DNA of 64,000 nt, from assembly GCF_039522585.1 (NCBI RefSeq), contig NZ_BAAADR010000004.1; one strand, given 5' to 3'. The DNA comes from Bisbaumannia salifodinae. GTDB lineage: Bacteria; Pseudomonadota; Gammaproteobacteria; Pseudomonadales; Halomonadaceae. Each line of letters begins with the position of its first letter. Positions within the stretch are counted from its first letter, which is position 1. Positions 48,985 to 56,954 of the stretch are shown in pieces. Position numbers and translations under genes: made by a program. The notes beneath the pieces were generated by a model, which was not told where the DNA came from, made no database searches, and saw only the letters and a list, made by a program, of their open reading frames with translations.

Positions 48985-49818
48985 ATGACGCAGCAATCCA
49001 GCCGGTTCGACTATTTCAAGAGCCGGCATAATCCCGAGCTAACGGTGCTCCGGGCGGCGATGAGCGACTTCAGCTACGACCGCCATGCCCATGAGGAGTA
49101 TGCCTTCGGTGTCACCCTCACCGGGCGCCAGGACTTCTTCAGCGGCGGGCAGTTTCACCGCAGCCCGCCCGGCAACACCATCCATTTCGCTCCCGAGCAG
49201 GCCCACGACGGGCACCCGGGCGACGACAGCCGGCTGGGCTATGTGATGGTCTATGTGCCTCCCGCCCAGCTCGAGGCCTCGTTCGCCGACGCGGCGGGCG
49301 GCGAGTGGGCCGCCCGCTTCCGCAGCGGCGAGACCCTGATGGCGGATGCCGAGCTGCGTGGCGCCATCCTCGAGCTGGCGCAGCTGGTGACCCGGCGGGT
49401 CGGCACCCGTATCGACCAGGAGCACGCCCTGCATCGTATGGCGACACGCCTGGTGCAGCGGGCCGGCAAGTTCCAGCCCGGCGGCACGGTGAGCCGGCCC
49501 GATGCGCTGCTGCTGCGCGCCAAGGAGTACATCCTCGCGCACCTGGAGGCGGACCCGTCGCTGGACGAGATCAGCCGGGCCGCGCACCTCTCCAAGTACC
49601 ACTTCCTGCGCCTGTTCCGTCAGCAGTTCGGCATCACGCCGCACCAGTACGTGCTCAGTTGCCGGGTCAATGCCGCGCGCCACGCCCTGGAGGCCGGCGT
49701 CACGCCCAATGAGGCGGCCTTCCGCTACGGCTTTACCGACCTCAGCCACTTCAACCGCCGCTTCAAGCGCATCTACGGCAAGACGCCCTACCAGTACCAG
49801 CGCAGCATCGCCCAGTAA
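48985..49818 (+). CDS. AraC family regulator (linked to LysE exporter)
   Basis: A 277-residue regulator with an N-terminal AraC_binding cupin (HAHEEYAFGVTLTGRQDFF, PPGNTIHFAPEQAHDGHPGD) and a C-terminal AraC DNA-binding domain (LDEISRAAHLSKYHFLRLFR, then NEAAFRYGFTDLSHFNRRFK). GGGAGAGG precedes the ATG at 48985. It is 15 nt upstream of a LysE-type exporter gene on the same strand, the usual arrangement for an amino-acid-sensing activator of its exporter; the ligand is not known. Confidence 0.88.
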   Translation: MTQQSSRFDYFKSRHNPELTVLRAAMSDFSYDRHAHEEYAFGVTLTGRQDFFSGGQFHRSPPGNTIHFAPEQAHDGHPGDDSRLGYVMVYVPPAQLEASFADAAGGEWAARFRSGETLMADAELRGAILELAQLVTRRVGTRIDQEHALHRMATRLVQRAGKFQPGGTVSRPDALLLRAKEYILAHLEADPSLDEISRAAHLSKYHFLRLFRQQFGITPHQYVLSCRVNAARHALEAGVTPNEAAFRYGFTDLSHFNRRFKRIYGKTPYQYQRSIAQ

Positions 49819-49833
49819 CCCGAGGTATTCCCC

Positions 49834-50448
49834 ATGTTGGAGATCGTCGCCTATGCCCTGGGCGTCATGTACACGCCTGGGCCCGTGAACCTGCTCGGCC
49901 TGAATGCGGGCCTCAACGGCCAGGCCCGCACCTCCCTCGGCTTCTTTAGCGGGGTGGGCGTGGCCATGCTGACGCTGTTCCTGATCTTCGGCTGGGTCGG
50001 GGCGGCCTGGGTGCGTGGCGACCTGCTCGCCGTGGTGGGTGCCCTGGGCTGCGGCTATATCCTCTACCTGGCCATCAAGATCGCCCGCTCGACCATCGAC
50101 CCGGGTGCCGTGCGGCAGGCGCCGCGGGTGCTGCAGTTTCGCGATGGCCTGATCATGCAGCTCTGCAATCCCAAGGCGCTGGTCGCGACCCTGCCGATCG
50201 TCACCATCCAGTTCCCCGCCGCCGGCATCCATGGCGTGGCCTTGCTGCCCTGGTCGCTGGGACTGGCGATACTCGCCTTCGGCGCCCTCGGCAGCTATGC
50301 GCTGATGGGCGCCGTGGTCGGGCAGCGTCTCGACAACCCGCGGCTGCTCAAGGGCTTTAGCCTGGCGATGGCGGCCCTGCTGCTGGGCGTCGCGTTTTCC
50401 ATCGGCTATGAGCACGTCTGGCTACCTGTGTTATCCGGCGTCAGTTAA
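49834..50448 (+). CDS. LysE family translocator
   Basis: A 204-residue inner-membrane exporter of the LysE/RhtB family with six predicted spans. It begins MLEIVAYALGVMYTPGPVNL with the PGP motif, followed by GFFSGVGVAMLTLFLIFGW and DGLIMQLCNPKALVATLPIV with the conserved NPK. It probably exports an amino acid or analogue. It is co-directional with and 15 nt after an AraC regulator gene, with which it forms a two-gene module. Confidence 0.88.
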   Translation: MLEIVAYALGVMYTPGPVNLLGLNAGLNGQARTSLGFFSGVGVAMLTLFLIFGWVGAAWVRGDLLAVVGALGCGYILYLAIKIARSTIDPGAVRQAPRVLQFRDGLIMQLCNPKALVATLPIVTIQFPAAGIHGVALLPWSLGLAILAFGALGSYALMGAVVGQRLDNPRLLKGFSLAMAALLLGVAFSIGYEHVWLPVLSGVS

Positions 50449-50616
50449 TGGATCGTCATCCACTGCGGCGGCCACCGCCGGTACTGGGATGGCGCCTGTC
50501 TATGGCACTATGGCCCAGCATATCGGCTGGGTGGCATCGCCATCCCGGCATGCCCGGGGCCGTCTCGCGAGCGAGGCACGGGGATGCCGGGAGGCGTGCG
50601 GTGACAGGGAGGAGAG

Positions 50617-51420
50617 ATGAGCGGCAACCAGGATTGGGCGTTACGTGCTCCGCCCTCGGCGAAGCTGGAGCGCATGGAAGCCTTCTTCCGTGGGCATGGC
50701 TTCGAGCCGCACCGTCACGACACCTACGCCATCGGTCGGACGCTGGCCGGCGTACATTGCTTTCATTATCGCAACGGCAGGCGCCATAGCTTGCCGGGCG
50801 GGACCATCGTGCTGCACCCGGACGAACGACACGACGGCGAGGCGGGCACCGATGAGGGGTTCCGCTACCGCATCCTGTACCTCGAGCCGGCCTTGTTGCA
50901 GCAGGCGCTCGGCGGCAAGCCGCTGCCGTTCATCCCCGACGGCATCTCCCGAGACCCGCGCCTGTACGCGGCCTCGCAGCCCCTGATGCAGGGCATGGAG
51001 TGTCCTATCGATCCGCTCGAGGAGGCGGATGCCATCTACGACCTGGCGCAGGCCCTGGCCGTGGTGGCGGGGGCACGGCGGGGGCGCAAGGCGCTGGACT
51101 ACCGGGCCGCGGAGCGCGCCCGCGACTATATCCACAGTGCCCTGGACAGAACCGTCACCCTCGAGGAACTCGAACTGGCCAGCGGGCGCGATCGCTGGCG
51201 TTGGTCGCGTGATTTCCGGGCGCTCTATGGCACCAGTCCCTACCGTTACCTGACCCTGCGTCGCCTGGATCATGTGCGTGCCTTGCTGGTCACCGGGCAG
51301 ACGCTAACCGAGGCGTCGCTGATCGCCGGCTTCGCCGATCAGAGCCATATGACCCACCATTTCACCCGGGCGTACGGCATCCCGCCGGCGCGCTGGGTGC
51401 GCCTGCTGCATCGTCACTGA
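50617..51420 (+). CDS. AraC family regulator (linked to azlCD)
   Basis: A 267-residue AraC-type regulator. The N-terminal cupin domain has GFEPHRHDTYAIGRTLAGVH and LPGGTIVLHPDERHDGEAGT; the C-terminal DNA-binding domain has VTLEELELASGRDRWRWSRD, RALYGTSPYRYLTLRRLDHV and EASLIAGFADQSHMTHHFTR. GGGAGGAGAG precedes the ATG at 50617. It lies 145 nt upstream of azlCD on the same strand and is the likely regulator of this exporter. It resembles, but is not a close copy of, the AraC protein at 48985. Confidence 0.88.
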   Translation: MSGNQDWALRAPPSAKLERMEAFFRGHGFEPHRHDTYAIGRTLAGVHCFHYRNGRRHSLPGGTIVLHPDERHDGEAGTDEGFRYRILYLEPALLQQALGGKPLPFIPDGISRDPRLYAASQPLMQGMECPIDPLEEADAIYDLAQALAVVAGARRGRKALDYRAAERARDYIHSALDRTVTLEELELASGRDRWRWSRDFRALYGTSPYRYLTLRRLDHVRALLVTGQTLTEASLIAGFADQSHMTHHFTRAYGIPPARWVRLLHRH

Positions 51421-51565
51421 CCCGCGCCTGTCCCCGATAGCGGCAGCCAAGCTGCACGATCTGACAAGACCCCTCGCATCCCCCTCCCTAGACTCGTTCT
51501 CTGTCATCGCCGCCGGCGGCGTTTCACGCGGTTCGATGCCATATGAGCAATACGAGGAAGACGAG

Positions 51566-52294
51566 GTGAAGGACGCACAACCGGTCACGAGTGATGGAGC
51601 CGCACCGCCCTTAGGCGGCAGCGAAGCGGCCAGATGGCGGCGAGTGGGTCCAGCGGCGATTGCGGTCGTGCCGGTCAGCATGCTATTCGGCGTGCTGGCC
51701 GTGCGCGCCGACTGGTCGCTGCTGGAGGTGGTCGCCATCAGCCTGCTGGGCTTCTCCGGCAGCGTGCAGTTCGCCGTGCTGCCCCTCGCCGAATCCGGTG
51801 CCGGCTTTTTCACCATGCTGCTGGTCACCGCCTCGATCAACAGCCGCTACCTGCCCATCGCCTATACCTCGGCCGCGCGTCTGCCGTCAGCGGCTGGCGA
51901 GCGCGCCTGCCTGGCGCATATGCTGGGCGACGAGGCCTATGCCACGGAGCACGAGCGCGATAGCGGCGCCGGCCTGTGGGGGATTCGCCTCAGCATCTTC
52001 GCCGCCTGGGTCCTGGCCGGGCTAGTCGGTGCGCTGCTTGGTCGAGTCATCCCGACCAACTGGCTCGGGGCCGATGTGAACCTCGGATACCCCGCCAGCG
52101 TGGTGCTGATGTACCTGTCAGCCGCACAGTTGCGCGCCCGACTCTGGCACAACGAGCGACGATCGGCGGTGTTGGCGGCGGCCGTGCTGAGCGCGGGCCT
52201 GGCGCTGCTGCTTATCCAGTGGTTCGGGCCGGTGTACTTCTGGATACCCAGCATCCTGCTTACGACGGTCATCCTGGGGAGGGTGTGGCCGTGA
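51566..52294 (+). CDS. azlC: AzlC family branched-chain amino-acid exporter, large subunit
   Basis: A 242-residue membrane protein (252 if the ATG at 51536 is used). The GTG at 51566 is preferred because GAGGAAG lies at 51554-51560; the upstream ATG has no clear ribosome site. Family blocks are AIAVVPVSMLFGVLAVRADW, LLGFSGSVQFAVLPLAESGA, TASINSRYLPIAYTSAARLP and LAHMLGDEAYATEHE. Seven to eight spans are expected. With AzlD it forms a heteromeric exporter of branched-chain amino acids or analogues; substrate inferred from family only. The stop overlaps the azlD start as GTGA. Confidence 0.88.
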   Translation: MKDAQPVTSDGAAPPLGGSEAARWRRVGPAAIAVVPVSMLFGVLAVRADWSLLEVVAISLLGFSGSVQFAVLPLAESGAGFFTMLLVTASINSRYLPIAYTSAARLPSAAGERACLAHMLGDEAYATEHERDSGAGLWGIRLSIFAAWVLAGLVGALLGRVIPTNWLGADVNLGYPASVVLMYLSAAQLRARLWHNERRSAVLAAAVLSAGLALLLIQWFGPVYFWIPSILLTTVILGRVWP

Positions 52295-52614
52295 GCGAGC
52301 CGGTATGGGCGGCGATTGCCGCGCTGTTCACGACCAGTGGCCTGGTGCGTATCCTGCCCACCTTTATCTCGCCGCGGATCGCTCCGCGGACCCGGCGCTA
52401 TCTCGAACGCCTGCTGCCGGCCGCGGTGTTCATCAACTTCGCCGTCTACATCGCGTACAGTGAGGTGGTGCGCGAACCGATTCCGGCGTTGCTGTCATTG
52501 GCGGTGGTCGGCGCCGTCGCCTGTCTCAATCGGCTGGGGCTGATCGGCACCGCCGTGCTCGGCACGACGCTGTATTTCGTGCTGATAGACGGCATTGGCC
52601 GAGGCGGATGGTGA
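52291..52614 (+). CDS. azlD: AzlD family exporter, small subunit
   Basis: A 107-residue membrane protein with three to four spans, the small partner of AzlC. It begins with a GTG overlapping the azlC stop (GTGA) with GGGGAGGG upstream inside azlC. Family features are TTSGLVRILPTFISPRIAPR, RRYLERLLPAAVFINFAVYI and the glycine-rich end. It is the last complete gene of the segment bracketed by the 83-bp repeats. A 14-bp palindrome GGTGTCGCGACACC (52661-52674) lies between it and the right repeat. Confidence 0.85.
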   Translation: MSEPVWAAIAALFTTSGLVRILPTFISPRIAPRTRRYLERLLPAAVFINFAVYIAYSEVVREPIPALLSLAVVGAVACLNRLGLIGTAVLGTTLYFVLIDGIGRGGW

Positions 52615-52699
52615 CGCTCGCGGGTGAGCGCCGAATGAAGCGGCTCGACGTGGCCCTCGGGGTGTCGCGACACCATGCAAGTCGCAACGGGATCTCGAC

Positions 52700-52782
52700 G
52701 ACTGGAAAGGAAGGAGTGCCCTATGACGACCCTGGTAATCGGCGCCAACGGCCAGATCGGCCGCCAGTTCTGTGCCCTGGCC
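52700..52782 (+). repeat. 83-bp direct repeat, right copy
   Basis: This is the partner of 47378-47460. Its first part encodes a stray end of the deaminase in frame (DWKGRSAL then TGA at the same overlap), although no deaminase gene precedes it here, and its second part is the intact start of the oxidoreductase gene. Confidence 0.85.
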
Positions 52783-53355
52783 GTGGAGGCCGGCGAGCCG
52801 ATTCGCGCCATGCTGCGCTCGGCGGAGCAGCGGCCCTGGTTCGAGGCGCGCGGCATCGACACGGTGATCGCCGACCTGGAAGGGGACTTCGCCCACGCCC
52901 TCGATGGCTGCGACCAACTGCTCTTCACCGCCGGCTCCGGCCCCCACACCGGCCCCGACAAGACCCTGCTGATCGACCTCTATGGTGCCATCCGCAGCGT
53001 CGAGGCGGCCCGTGAGCGAGGCCTGTCGCGCTACCTGATGGTCAGCGCCATGCGCGCCGACGACCCCCAGGCCGCCCCCGAGACGCTGCGTCCCTATATG
53101 GCCGCCAAGTTCGCCGCCGACGCCTACCTGCGCGCCTCCGACCTGCCCCAGGTGATCCTCAAGCCGGGACGCCTCACCGACGAGCCCGCCACCCAGCGGG
53201 TCGCCGCTTCCCTGGAGGAGACCGGCGGCGAGAACACCATCTCCCGGGCCAACGTGGCCCATGCCCTGCTGCATCTGGTCCAGGCGCGGCAACTGGTCGA
53301 CCGCGAGTTCGTGCTGCTCGACGGCCGGCGCGCCCTCGCCGAGGTGCTGGCCTGA
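52723..53355 (+). CDS. NAD(P)-binding protein, atypical SDR (NmrA-like)
   Basis: A 210-residue Rossmann-fold protein of the atypical short-chain dehydrogenase type (NAD(P)H-binding, YwnB/NmrA-like). The nucleotide-binding motif is VIGANGQIGRQFCALA (GxxGxxG), followed by the strand-end IADLEGDFAHALDGCDQLLF and a YMAAKFAADAYLRASDLPQV segment that replaces the classical YxxxK. It is likely a flavin or quinone reductase or a redox sensor; the substrate is unknown. AAGGAG lies 8 nt before the ATG. The upstream flank carries a misplaced deaminase end, so it was once directly downstream of the deaminase gene. Confidence 0.85.
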   Translation: MTTLVIGANGQIGRQFCALAVEAGEPIRAMLRSAEQRPWFEARGIDTVIADLEGDFAHALDGCDQLLFTAGSGPHTGPDKTLLIDLYGAIRSVEAARERGLSRYLMVSAMRADDPQAAPETLRPYMAAKFAADAYLRASDLPQVILKPGRLTDEPATQRVAASLEETGGENTISRANVAHALLHLVQARQLVDREFVLLDGRRALAEVLA

Positions 53356-53397
53356 TACCCAACCCCGGTTAGCTTGCCTTCTCGACCCGCTTGACCC

Positions 53398-53462
53398 ATG
53401 AGCCGAATCGGTCAATTATTCGGCTCATATAGTGAGCTGAATATCCCCTCCATTCGGCTCAT
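53398..53462. promoter_or_regulatory. Two 31-bp inverted-repeat operators upstream of fic
   Basis: Operator 1 is ATGAGCCGAAT, 9-nt spacer, ATTCGGCTCAT (53398-53408 and 53418-53428). Operator 2 is GTGAGCTGAAT, 9-nt spacer, ATTCGGCTCAT (53432-53442 and 53452-53462). Their centres are 34 bp apart, and a partial half site ATTCGGGTAC follows at 53469. TTGACC (53391-53396) with AATTAT 17 nt later could be the promoter, which would overlap operator 1. Confidence 0.7.
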
Positions 53463-53483
53463 CTTGTCATTCGGGTACCGCCA

Positions 53484-54644
53484 ATGAACGTTTCCTCTAC
53501 CACGCCGACCTGGATCTGGCAGCAGCCCGACTGGCCCGATGTCCATTGGCGGGAGTCCGTGATTCAGCCTCGGCTCCATCAGGCATGGCGCACCCTCGGC
53601 ATCTTGCTGGGCAGGGTGGGCGCCCTACCGGGCGGCGATGATCCGGCGGTGACGCTGGATACCCTGCTGCAGAACATCATTACCTCCTCGGCCATCGAGG
53701 GGGAACGCTTGAATGCGGCATCGGTGCGCTCCTCCCTGGCGCGACGCCTGGGGGTGGAAGGCGAGGCAGTGGCCGTATCGCCGCGTTCGGAAGGCTTGGC
53801 CGAAATGATGATGGATGCCATCGGCTCCCCCGACACGGCCCTGACACGCGAGCGGCTCTTCCAGTGGCATCGTTGGCTGTTCCCCGATGCCGAGGCTTCA
53901 TTGGTCAAGCTGCGGGTGGGCCAGTGGCGAGGCGAGGAGCCGATGCAGGTGGTCTCCGGGCGCCTCGACAAACCCAGGGTGCACTTCGAGGCGCCGCCGC
54001 GCGGGATGCTGGAAGATGAAATGGCCGCCTTCCTGGCGTGGTTCGAAGCGAGCCGCCACGATCCCGCCCTGGACCCCCTGCTGCGTGCCGGTATCGCCCA
54101 TTTCTGGTTCGTCACCCTGCATCCCTTCGAGGACGGTAACGGTCGCCTGGCTCGCGCCATTGCCGACCGGGCGCTGGCCCAGGCCGACCGGCAGAGCATT
54201 CGCCTCTACACCATGTCGGCGGCGATCCTGGCCGGGCGGCAGGACTATTACCGGGTGCTCGAAACCAGCCAGCGGGGCTCCACCGATCTCACCGACTGGC
54301 TGGCCTGGTTTCTCGATATCCTGCTGCAGACCCTGGCCGATGCCTTGGCCGGTATCGACCGTACCCTGGCCAAGACACGCTTCTGGCAGCGCTTCGCCGA
54401 TGCCGGCCTGTTACCCGAGCAGATCAAGGTACTCAATCGGCTGTTGGATGGCGGTGAACGGGGCTTCGAGGGGGGTATCAGTGCCGCCCAGTACCAGAAG
54501 GTCGCCAAGGTCAGTAAGGCCACGGCCACCCGCCATCTCTCCGACTTACTGGCCAAGGGCTGCCTGGAAAAACTCCCGGGCGGGGGGCGTAGCACCCGCT
54601 ACCGGCTGGCCGATCCCGGCCCCTTGCCGGCAGCGCCCGACTGA
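53484..54644 (+). CDS. Fic family protein with N-terminal inhibitory motif and C-terminal HTH
   Basis: A 386-residue Fic-fold AMPylator. The N-terminal domain (DUF4172-like, TWIWQQPDWPDVHW) carries the class II inhibitory motif S68-SAI-E72-G73, which would block productive ATP binding. The active site is HPFEDGNGRLAR starting at His213. The C-terminal region (about 310-370) is a winged helix (GISAAQYQKVAKVSKATATR, then HLSDLLAKGCLEKLPGGGRS). Such proteins modify target proteins with AMP from ATP; the target is unknown. The DNA-binding end and the paired operators upstream suggest autoregulation. No separate antitoxin gene is next to it. Confidence 0.9.
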   Translation: MNVSSTTPTWIWQQPDWPDVHWRESVIQPRLHQAWRTLGILLGRVGALPGGDDPAVTLDTLLQNIITSSAIEGERLNAASVRSSLARRLGVEGEAVAVSPRSEGLAEMMMDAIGSPDTALTRERLFQWHRWLFPDAEASLVKLRVGQWRGEEPMQVVSGRLDKPRVHFEAPPRGMLEDEMAAFLAWFEASRHDPALDPLLRAGIAHFWFVTLHPFEDGNGRLARAIADRALAQADRQSIRLYTMSAAILAGRQDYYRVLETSQRGSTDLTDWLAWFLDILLQTLADALAGIDRTLAKTRFWQRFADAGLLPEQIKVLNRLLDGGERGFEGGISAAQYQKVAKVSKATATRHLSDLLAKGCLEKLPGGGRSTRYRLADPGPLPAAPD

Positions 54645-54673
54645 CGGCGGCCCCCGGTCATCGCGAACCGCGT

Positions 54674-55471
54674 CTAGCCCGCCGGCCGCAGACCCCGGCG
54701 GTACTCGTCGGGCGTCTCGCCGGTCAGGCGCCGGAACATGGCGATAAAGGCCGAGGCGCTGGCATAGCCCAGGTCCATGGCGATGCTCTCGACCTTGGCG
54801 CCGGACTCCAGCAGCGGCATCGCCTTGACCACCCGCAGGCGCTGCCGCCATTCCGACAGCGGCATGCCCAGGTCGCGCTGGGCGCGCCGCATCAGGGTGC
54901 GCTCGGTGGCGTGGACCGCCGCGGCCAGCTCGCCCAGGGAACGGTTGTCGCCGGGGGTGGCCTCGATCATCGCCAGCACCCGGCTCAACTGGGGATCCTC
55001 GGAGGTGGGCAGGTAGCTGCCGGCGCACTCCGCCGCGGCCAGTTGATCCACCAGCACCCGCAGCAGCCGGGTGATGTCGTCGGGGTAGGGCGCCTGGACG
55101 GGATGCTGGCGCAGGTGCTCGAGCAGCGCCTTGATCAGCGGGCCCACGGTCAGCGCACAGGTCACGCCCGGCAGGGCCTCGGCCAGGGGCGCCGCGATAT
55201 AGACCGAGCAGTGGCACGCCTCGTAGCGGTTCAGCCCCTGGTGCTCGACCCGCGGCGGCAGCCAGAGGCCGTACTGGGAGGGCGCGAGGTAGCGCCGCTC
55301 GCCGACCTTGACCTCCACCACGCCGCTGAAGGAGTAGACGAACTCGCCCCAGGCATGCCGGTGACGGGGATAGGCCGCGTCGGCCGGCATGCAGGCGGTG
55401 CGGAATACCACCGGGGCCGGCAACTGGTCGCTGAACGGCGGGAGGAGCCGGTGTTTCGTGGAACGGGTCAT
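54674..55471 (-). CDS. AraC family regulator, NimR-like
   Basis: A 265-residue regulator with an N-terminal cupin (YPRHRHAWGEFVYSFSGVVE, SQYGLWLPPRVEHQGLN) and a C-terminal AraC domain (SLGELAAAVHATERTLMRRA, then VESIAMDLGYASASAFIAMF). The LWLPPRVEHQ and ERTLMRRAQRDLGMPLSEWR patterns are typical of the NimR/YeaM subgroup, which often controls a divergent MFS or DMT exporter. Here the divergent gene at 55579 is an EamA transporter, the likely target. Convergent with fic. Confidence 0.85.
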   Translation of the reverse strand: MTRSTKHRLLPPFSDQLPAPVVFRTACMPADAAYPRHRHAWGEFVYSFSGVVEVKVGERRYLAPSQYGLWLPPRVEHQGLNRYEACHCSVYIAAPLAEALPGVTCALTVGPLIKALLEHLRQHPVQAPYPDDITRLLRVLVDQLAAAECAGSYLPTSEDPQLSRVLAMIEATPGDNRSLGELAAAVHATERTLMRRAQRDLGMPLSEWRQRLRVVKAMPLLESGAKVESIAMDLGYASASAFIAMFRRLTGETPDEYRRGLRPAG

Positions 55472-55578
55472 GGCGTGCCCTTGTCGGTGGAGCCGTGTCG
55501 CTTGTCAGATTCTAGCTATATGTGGCAGATCCGCCAGTCCCATACTCCCCTCACACCCAGTCACCCCTGGAGGGGAGC

Positions 55579-56562
55579 ATGGACACACGCCGATCACTCG
55601 ATTCCCAGGCCCTCGGGCTGATGCTCGTCTTCTGCCTGACCCTCGGCATGCAGCAGGTGGCGCTGAAGGCCACCGCCGACGACATCTCCCCGGTATTGCA
55701 GGTCGCCCTGCGTTCCGGCATCGGCGCCCTGCTGGTGGGGGGCTATGTGCTGGCGCGACGGCAGCGCCTGATGTTCGGCGATGGCAACTGGAAGCCGGGC
55801 CTGGTGGTGGGGGCGCTGTTCTCGCTGGAGTACCTGTTGCTGGGCGAGGCGCTGCGCTTCACCTCCGCCTCCCATGCCGTGGTCTTTCTCTACACCGCCC
55901 CGGTGTTCGCGGCGCTGCTGCTGCACTTTCGGGTGCCCGACGAGCGCATGGCCCGGCTGCAATGGGGCGGCATCGGCCTGGCCTTCGCCGGCATCGCCGT
56001 CGCCTTCCTGGGGCCCTCGGGCCCGGCCGAGGCGGGGAGTGGACTGTCGGTGCTGTGGGGCGACCTGCTGGCGCTGCTGGCCGGCGCCGCCTGGGGGGCC
56101 ACCACCGTGGTGATACGCACCTCGCGGCTGGCCCGGGTGCCGGCCGAGCAGACCCTGCTCTATCAACTGGCGGCGGCCTTCGTGCTGTTGCTGAGCGGCG
56201 CCCTGGCCCTCGATCAACTGGCCATCGACCCCACGCCCCTGGCCCTGGCGAGCCTCGGCTTCCAGTCGGTGATCGTCTCCTTCGGCGGCTTCCTGGTCTG
56301 GTTCTGGCTGCTGCGCCACTACCAGGCCTCGCGCATCGGCGTGCTCTCCTTTATGACGCCGCTGTTCGGGGTCGGCTTCGGCGCCTGGCTGCTCCACGAA
56401 CCCATCGAGTCGGGCTTCCTGGTCGGCGCCGTGCTGGTCATCGCCGGCATCAGCCTGGTCAGCGGTTACGGCTGGCTGAAGACGCCGGGGCAGCGCCGGC
56501 GCAAGGCTGCTGCCGAAGCCGTCGCCAGGGCAGGCGGTTGCGAGGCTCGGGCGGTACGTTGA
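55579..56562 (+). CDS. EamA/DMT family transporter
   Basis: A 327-residue drug/metabolite transporter with ten expected spans in two EamA halves. Blocks include LTLGMQQVALKATADDISPV, LVGALFSLEYLLLGEALRF, SASHAVVFLYTAPVFAALLL and in the second half AGAAWGATTVVIRTSRLA and RIGVLSFMTPLFGVGFGAWL. It probably exports amino acids or metabolites; the substrate is not known. GGGGAG lies 3-8 nt before the ATG at 55579. The last 30 residues are polar and alanine-rich. Probably controlled by the divergent NimR-like AraC protein. Confidence 0.88.
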   Translation: MDTRRSLDSQALGLMLVFCLTLGMQQVALKATADDISPVLQVALRSGIGALLVGGYVLARRQRLMFGDGNWKPGLVVGALFSLEYLLLGEALRFTSASHAVVFLYTAPVFAALLLHFRVPDERMARLQWGGIGLAFAGIAVAFLGPSGPAEAGSGLSVLWGDLLALLAGAAWGATTVVIRTSRLARVPAEQTLLYQLAAAFVLLLSGALALDQLAIDPTPLALASLGFQSVIVSFGGFLVWFWLLRHYQASRIGVLSFMTPLFGVGFGAWLLHEPIESGFLVGAVLVIAGISLVSGYGWLKTPGQRRRKAAAEAVARAGGCEARAVR

Positions 56563-56954
56563 TTCAGGGCATAAGGCAAATGATCCTTCGGTGCTAGGCT
56601 GAATCGACACGGCCAGTACGCAAGGGATGGCACCATGGAGCGGCTTCCACCCAACCCCGCCTTACCCCGCACCCGCACGACGCCGGGTGTGGGGGCCCCC
56701 CTGGCTGGCGACACCATCGATGCCAGCGAAGACCCTTCCCCGCGCCGAGACCGCGATTTTCTGCCCGTTCACGGGCGATGCCGGGTACTTCTCGCTCGGC
56801 GATCATGCGATATGGCGTGAAGCCATGAGCCACCGCTGGCGGGGAGGCGGGCAAATGCTGGCGAGCAGGTCGAGATAAGGATGAAGGAACGGCCGGGAAG
56901 GATCCAAACGGACTCCCGGAAAATGGAAGCAGCATCAGCGTAGGGAGCGACGAT
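56563..56954. other. 392-nt gap without a convincing gene
   Basis: A 61-codon plus-strand frame at 56635-56820 has AAGGGAT before its ATG but an arginine- and proline-rich composition unlike a folded protein. The minus strand is also open through 56594-56980. A stretch near 56770-56870 resembles, from memory only, sequence that recurs between genes in halomonads. AGGGAG (56941-56946) serves the next gene. Confidence 0.4.

Noticed and set aside
47631..52614. The bracketed segment considered as a classical transposon or integrative element
   Set aside because: No transposase, integrase, terminal inverted repeats or tRNA site was found; only the duplicated gene junction marks its borders.
53484..54644. 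Fic protein as a Doc/Fic toxin with a separate antitoxin
   Set aside because: The inhibitory motif is inside the protein itself (Ser68 to Gly73), and no small partner gene lies next to it, so a two-gene toxin-antitoxin pair is not supported.
56635..56820. A 61-codon frame before the GMC gene as a real gene
   Set aside because: Composition is Arg/Pro-rich without domain pattern, and both strands are open here; kept only as an unresolved gap.
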